From Actinomycetota bacterium (GTDB lineage Bacteria; Actinomycetota; Thermoleophilia; Gaiellales; Gaiellaceae), in assembly GCA_013821525.1 (NCBI GenBank), contig JACDGR010000230.1:1-5819 (forward strand): a DNA stretch of 5,819 nucleotides. Reading direction: 5' to 3'. How positions within the stretch are numbered: the stretch's first letter is position 1; each line of letters begins with the position of its first letter. This document shows positions 5,323 through 5,819 of the stretch, one piece after another. The notes beneath the pieces are model-generated. The model searched no databases. It saw nothing but the letters and a program-made list of their open reading frames with translations, and was not told the origin of the DNA. A program made the position numbers and the translations under genes.

Positions 5323-5819
5323 ATGGGATCGACTGCGGCTGCGACGGTGCAGGTTCAAGAGATGCCTGCTGCGCGCTGGGCCGGTCACCCGAACCAGGCG
5401 AGAGCCCTCCGGGTCGGGCTCTATCTCGCGCCGCTTGTCGGGTCGATCGTCTTCGTTCATTTCGCGAGTCAGGTTGTGCCTGCGCCGACGGGGTCGCTGA
5501 TGCTCTTCCTCGCGTGGTGGGTCGGCTTGAGCCTCCTTGCGACGGGCGTGCTCGTCCTGGTCGACCGGGTGATGCGTAGGCTGCTGCCGCTTGCGGCTTT
5601 GCTGAAGCTTTCGCTGGTGTTCCCTGACGAGGCGCCGTCGCGATTCAAGGTTGCGTTGCGTTCCGGATCGGTCGAGAGTCTCGCCGAGCGCCTCGCGGCG
5701 ACGAAGGCGGCCGCCGAGGCCGAGACGCCGAGCGAGTCCGCCGCCCGCCTGCTTGAGCTTGTCGCGGCGCTGAACATCCACGACCGGCTCACCCGCGGCC
5801 ATTGCGAGCGCGTTCGGGC
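5323..5819 (+). CDS. Membrane-anchored HD-GYP-type phosphohydrolase, 5' part only
   Basis: The frame is open from ATG at 5323 to the right edge (165 codons). After a 28-residue N-terminus come two hydrophobic segments, about residues 29-52 and 58-80, which predict a membrane hairpin. A basic stretch (RVMRRLL) and an alanine/glutamate-rich helical linker follow (116-148). The last residues read LLELVAALNIHDRLTRGHCE and then RVR. This matches the entry of HD-GYP domains, where D..T.GH..RV precedes the metal-binding HD motif. Family members hydrolyse cyclic di-GMP or related phosphoesters. The metal-binding HD and the GYP motif themselves lie beyond the edge, so catalytic competence cannot be judged. 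An in-frame stop at 5311 fixes the start at 5323 or at the later ATG at 5362; the first is preferred, though GAGCTGGG upstream is only a weak ribosome binding site. Confidence 0.7.
   Translation, partial: MGSTAAATVQVQEMPAARWAGHPNQARALRVGLYLAPLVGSIVFVHFASQVVPAPTGSLMLFLAWWVGLSLLATGVLVLVDRVMRRLLPLAALLKLSLVFPDEAPSRFKVALRSGSVESLAERLAATKAAAEAETPSESAARLLELVAALNIHDRLTRGHCERVR

Noticed and set aside
5164..5802. 212-codon minus-strand frame at the right end
   Set aside because: The product is dominated by Arg, Glu and Gln in low-complexity runs and lies antisense to the plus-strand membrane protein, which has clear helices and an HD-GYP entry motif.
1..5819. CRISPR array, insertion sequence with inverted ends, or defence-system cluster
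   Set aside because: No regularly spaced repeats, no transposase and no multi-gene defence signature were found; HicBA is the only toxin-antitoxin-type system seen.

Overview
The window is GC-rich DNA that reads like an actinobacterial, possibly thermoleophilian, chromosome. That placement is inferred from GC-rich third codon positions, the character of the HicB/HicA pair and the style of the HD-GYP-type protein at the right edge; no rRNA or tRNA gene is present to confirm it. Most genes lie on the minus strand, so the left half is best read from right to left.

Positions 1-2603 hold a tightly packed minus-strand operon. A DAO-family FAD-dependent amine/amino-acid oxidoreductase (GTG start at 2603) ends directly against the ATG of livH. 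livH in turn overlaps livM by four bases (GTGA), and livM runs off the left edge. livH and livM are the two permease subunits of a branched-chain-type amino-acid ABC importer. The ATPase and binding-protein genes are not in the window. The coupling suggests that the oxidase acts on what the importer brings in. The oxidase is preceded by about 340 bases without a gene that contain strong hairpins.

Positions 2850-3805 look like a small accessory insertion. A HicB/HicA type II toxin-antitoxin pair and the orphan C-terminal tail of a serine recombinase lie between two imperfect direct-repeat copies (2873-2904 and 3775-3805, with weaker similarity extending about 22 bases further left of each). 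This could be a decayed mobile cassette, but the evidence is modest.

Positions 3806-4187 have no convincing gene, only a probable minus-strand terminator. Then come two small minus-strand genes: a secreted four-cysteine protein that I do not recognise (4188-4538) and a 52-residue DUF2934-like protein (4822-4980). From 5323 a plus-strand gene begins that encodes a membrane protein with two transmembrane helices leading into the start of an HD-GYP-type phosphohydrolase domain; it is cut by the right edge and preceded by a leader rich in potential hairpins.

I see no clear new defence or biosynthetic system. The points most worth a second look are the repeat-flanked HicBA/recombinase segment, the oxidase-importer coupling, and the small unrecognised secreted protein.
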